6,578 nucleotides of DNA from Gemmatimonadota bacterium. Lineage in GTDB: Bacteria > Gemmatimonadota > Gemmatimonadetes > Gemmatimonadales > GWC2-71-9. Within the stretch, counting starts at the first letter, position 1. Every line of letters starts with the position of its first letter. A program made the position numbers and the translations under genes. Below, piece by piece: positions 6,542 to 6,578 of the stretch. Under the pieces are notes generated by a model. It did no database searches. It saw nothing but the letters and a program-made list of their open reading frames with translations, and was not told where the DNA came from. The DNA lies in NCBI GenBank assembly GCA_003220855.1, contig QHTP01000216.1, positions 1 through 6,578 of the forward strand, in the 5' to 3' direction.

Positions 6542-6574
6542 GGGGCGAGGGCAAACTACAGTAAGCCCCGCCCC
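6542..6574. repeat. GC-rich inverted repeat upstream of pilM (hairpin; possible terminator or leader structure)
   Basis: GGGGCG-(A bulge)-GGGC at 6542-6552 pairs with GCCCCGCCCC at 6565-6574, giving 10 G-C pairs around a 12-nt loop. It lies 26 nt upstream of the pilM ATG. Read on the minus strand it is followed by ATCTTGTCTTT, a weak T-rich run. It could therefore end transcription of a gene beyond the right edge, or form a 5' leader hairpin for the pil transcript. On the plus strand TTAT follows at the window end. No convincing -35/-10 pair is visible between the hairpin and pilM. Confidence 0.6.
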
Positions 6575-6578
6575 TTAT

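Noticed and set aside
6519..6560. Sigma70-like promoter for pilM (TTGCCC with a TTAACC 16 nt downstream on the minus strand)
   Set aside because: The -10 match is poor and the -35-like hexamer overlaps the hairpin stem; not strong enough to list as a feature.

Overview
This is a high-GC bacterial chromosome segment. Every supported gene is on the minus strand, so transcription runs from the right end of the window to the left. It carries the complete type IV pilus (T4P) alignment operon pilM-pilN-pilO-pilP-pilQ, followed directly by a large lipoprotein gene that runs off the left edge. The GC-rich third positions, the single-AMIN PilQ and the style of the Ig-like/beta-propeller lipoprotein suggest a Gemmatimonadota-type or similar non-proteobacterial Gram-negative (diderm) organism. 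That placement is an impression from protein style only; no marker gene for taxonomy is present.

Layout, right to left: 6516-6578 is a short non-coding leader with a strong GC-rich inverted repeat (6542-6574) upstream of pilM. Then come pilM (6515-5463), pilN (5466-4759), pilO (4754-4101), pilP (4104-3646, GTG start), pilQ (3649-1769), and a lipoprotein gene that starts at 1756 and is still open at position 1. Junctions are extremely tight: 4-nt stop/start overlaps at pilM/N, pilO/P and pilP/Q, a 4-nt gap at pilN/O, and a 12-nt gap before the lipoprotein gene. This points to one translationally coupled transcript. No gene-free stretch exceeds about 65 bases, and no RNA gene, mobile element or CRISPR array is visible.

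How the products work together (family knowledge): PilM is a cytoplasmic actin-fold ATP-binding protein that docks on the N-terminal INLLP motif of PilN. PilN and PilO form a heterodimer anchored in the inner membrane. PilP links this platform across the periplasm to the PilQ secretin, the outer-membrane gate for the pilus. PilQ carries one AMIN domain for peptidoglycan binding.

The least explained gene is the last one: a predicted lipoprotein with about three Ig-like modules followed by a beta-propeller-like region. It sits where an outer-membrane or surface T4P accessory would be expected, but I cannot match it to a named T4P protein. It is the main candidate here for something undescribed.
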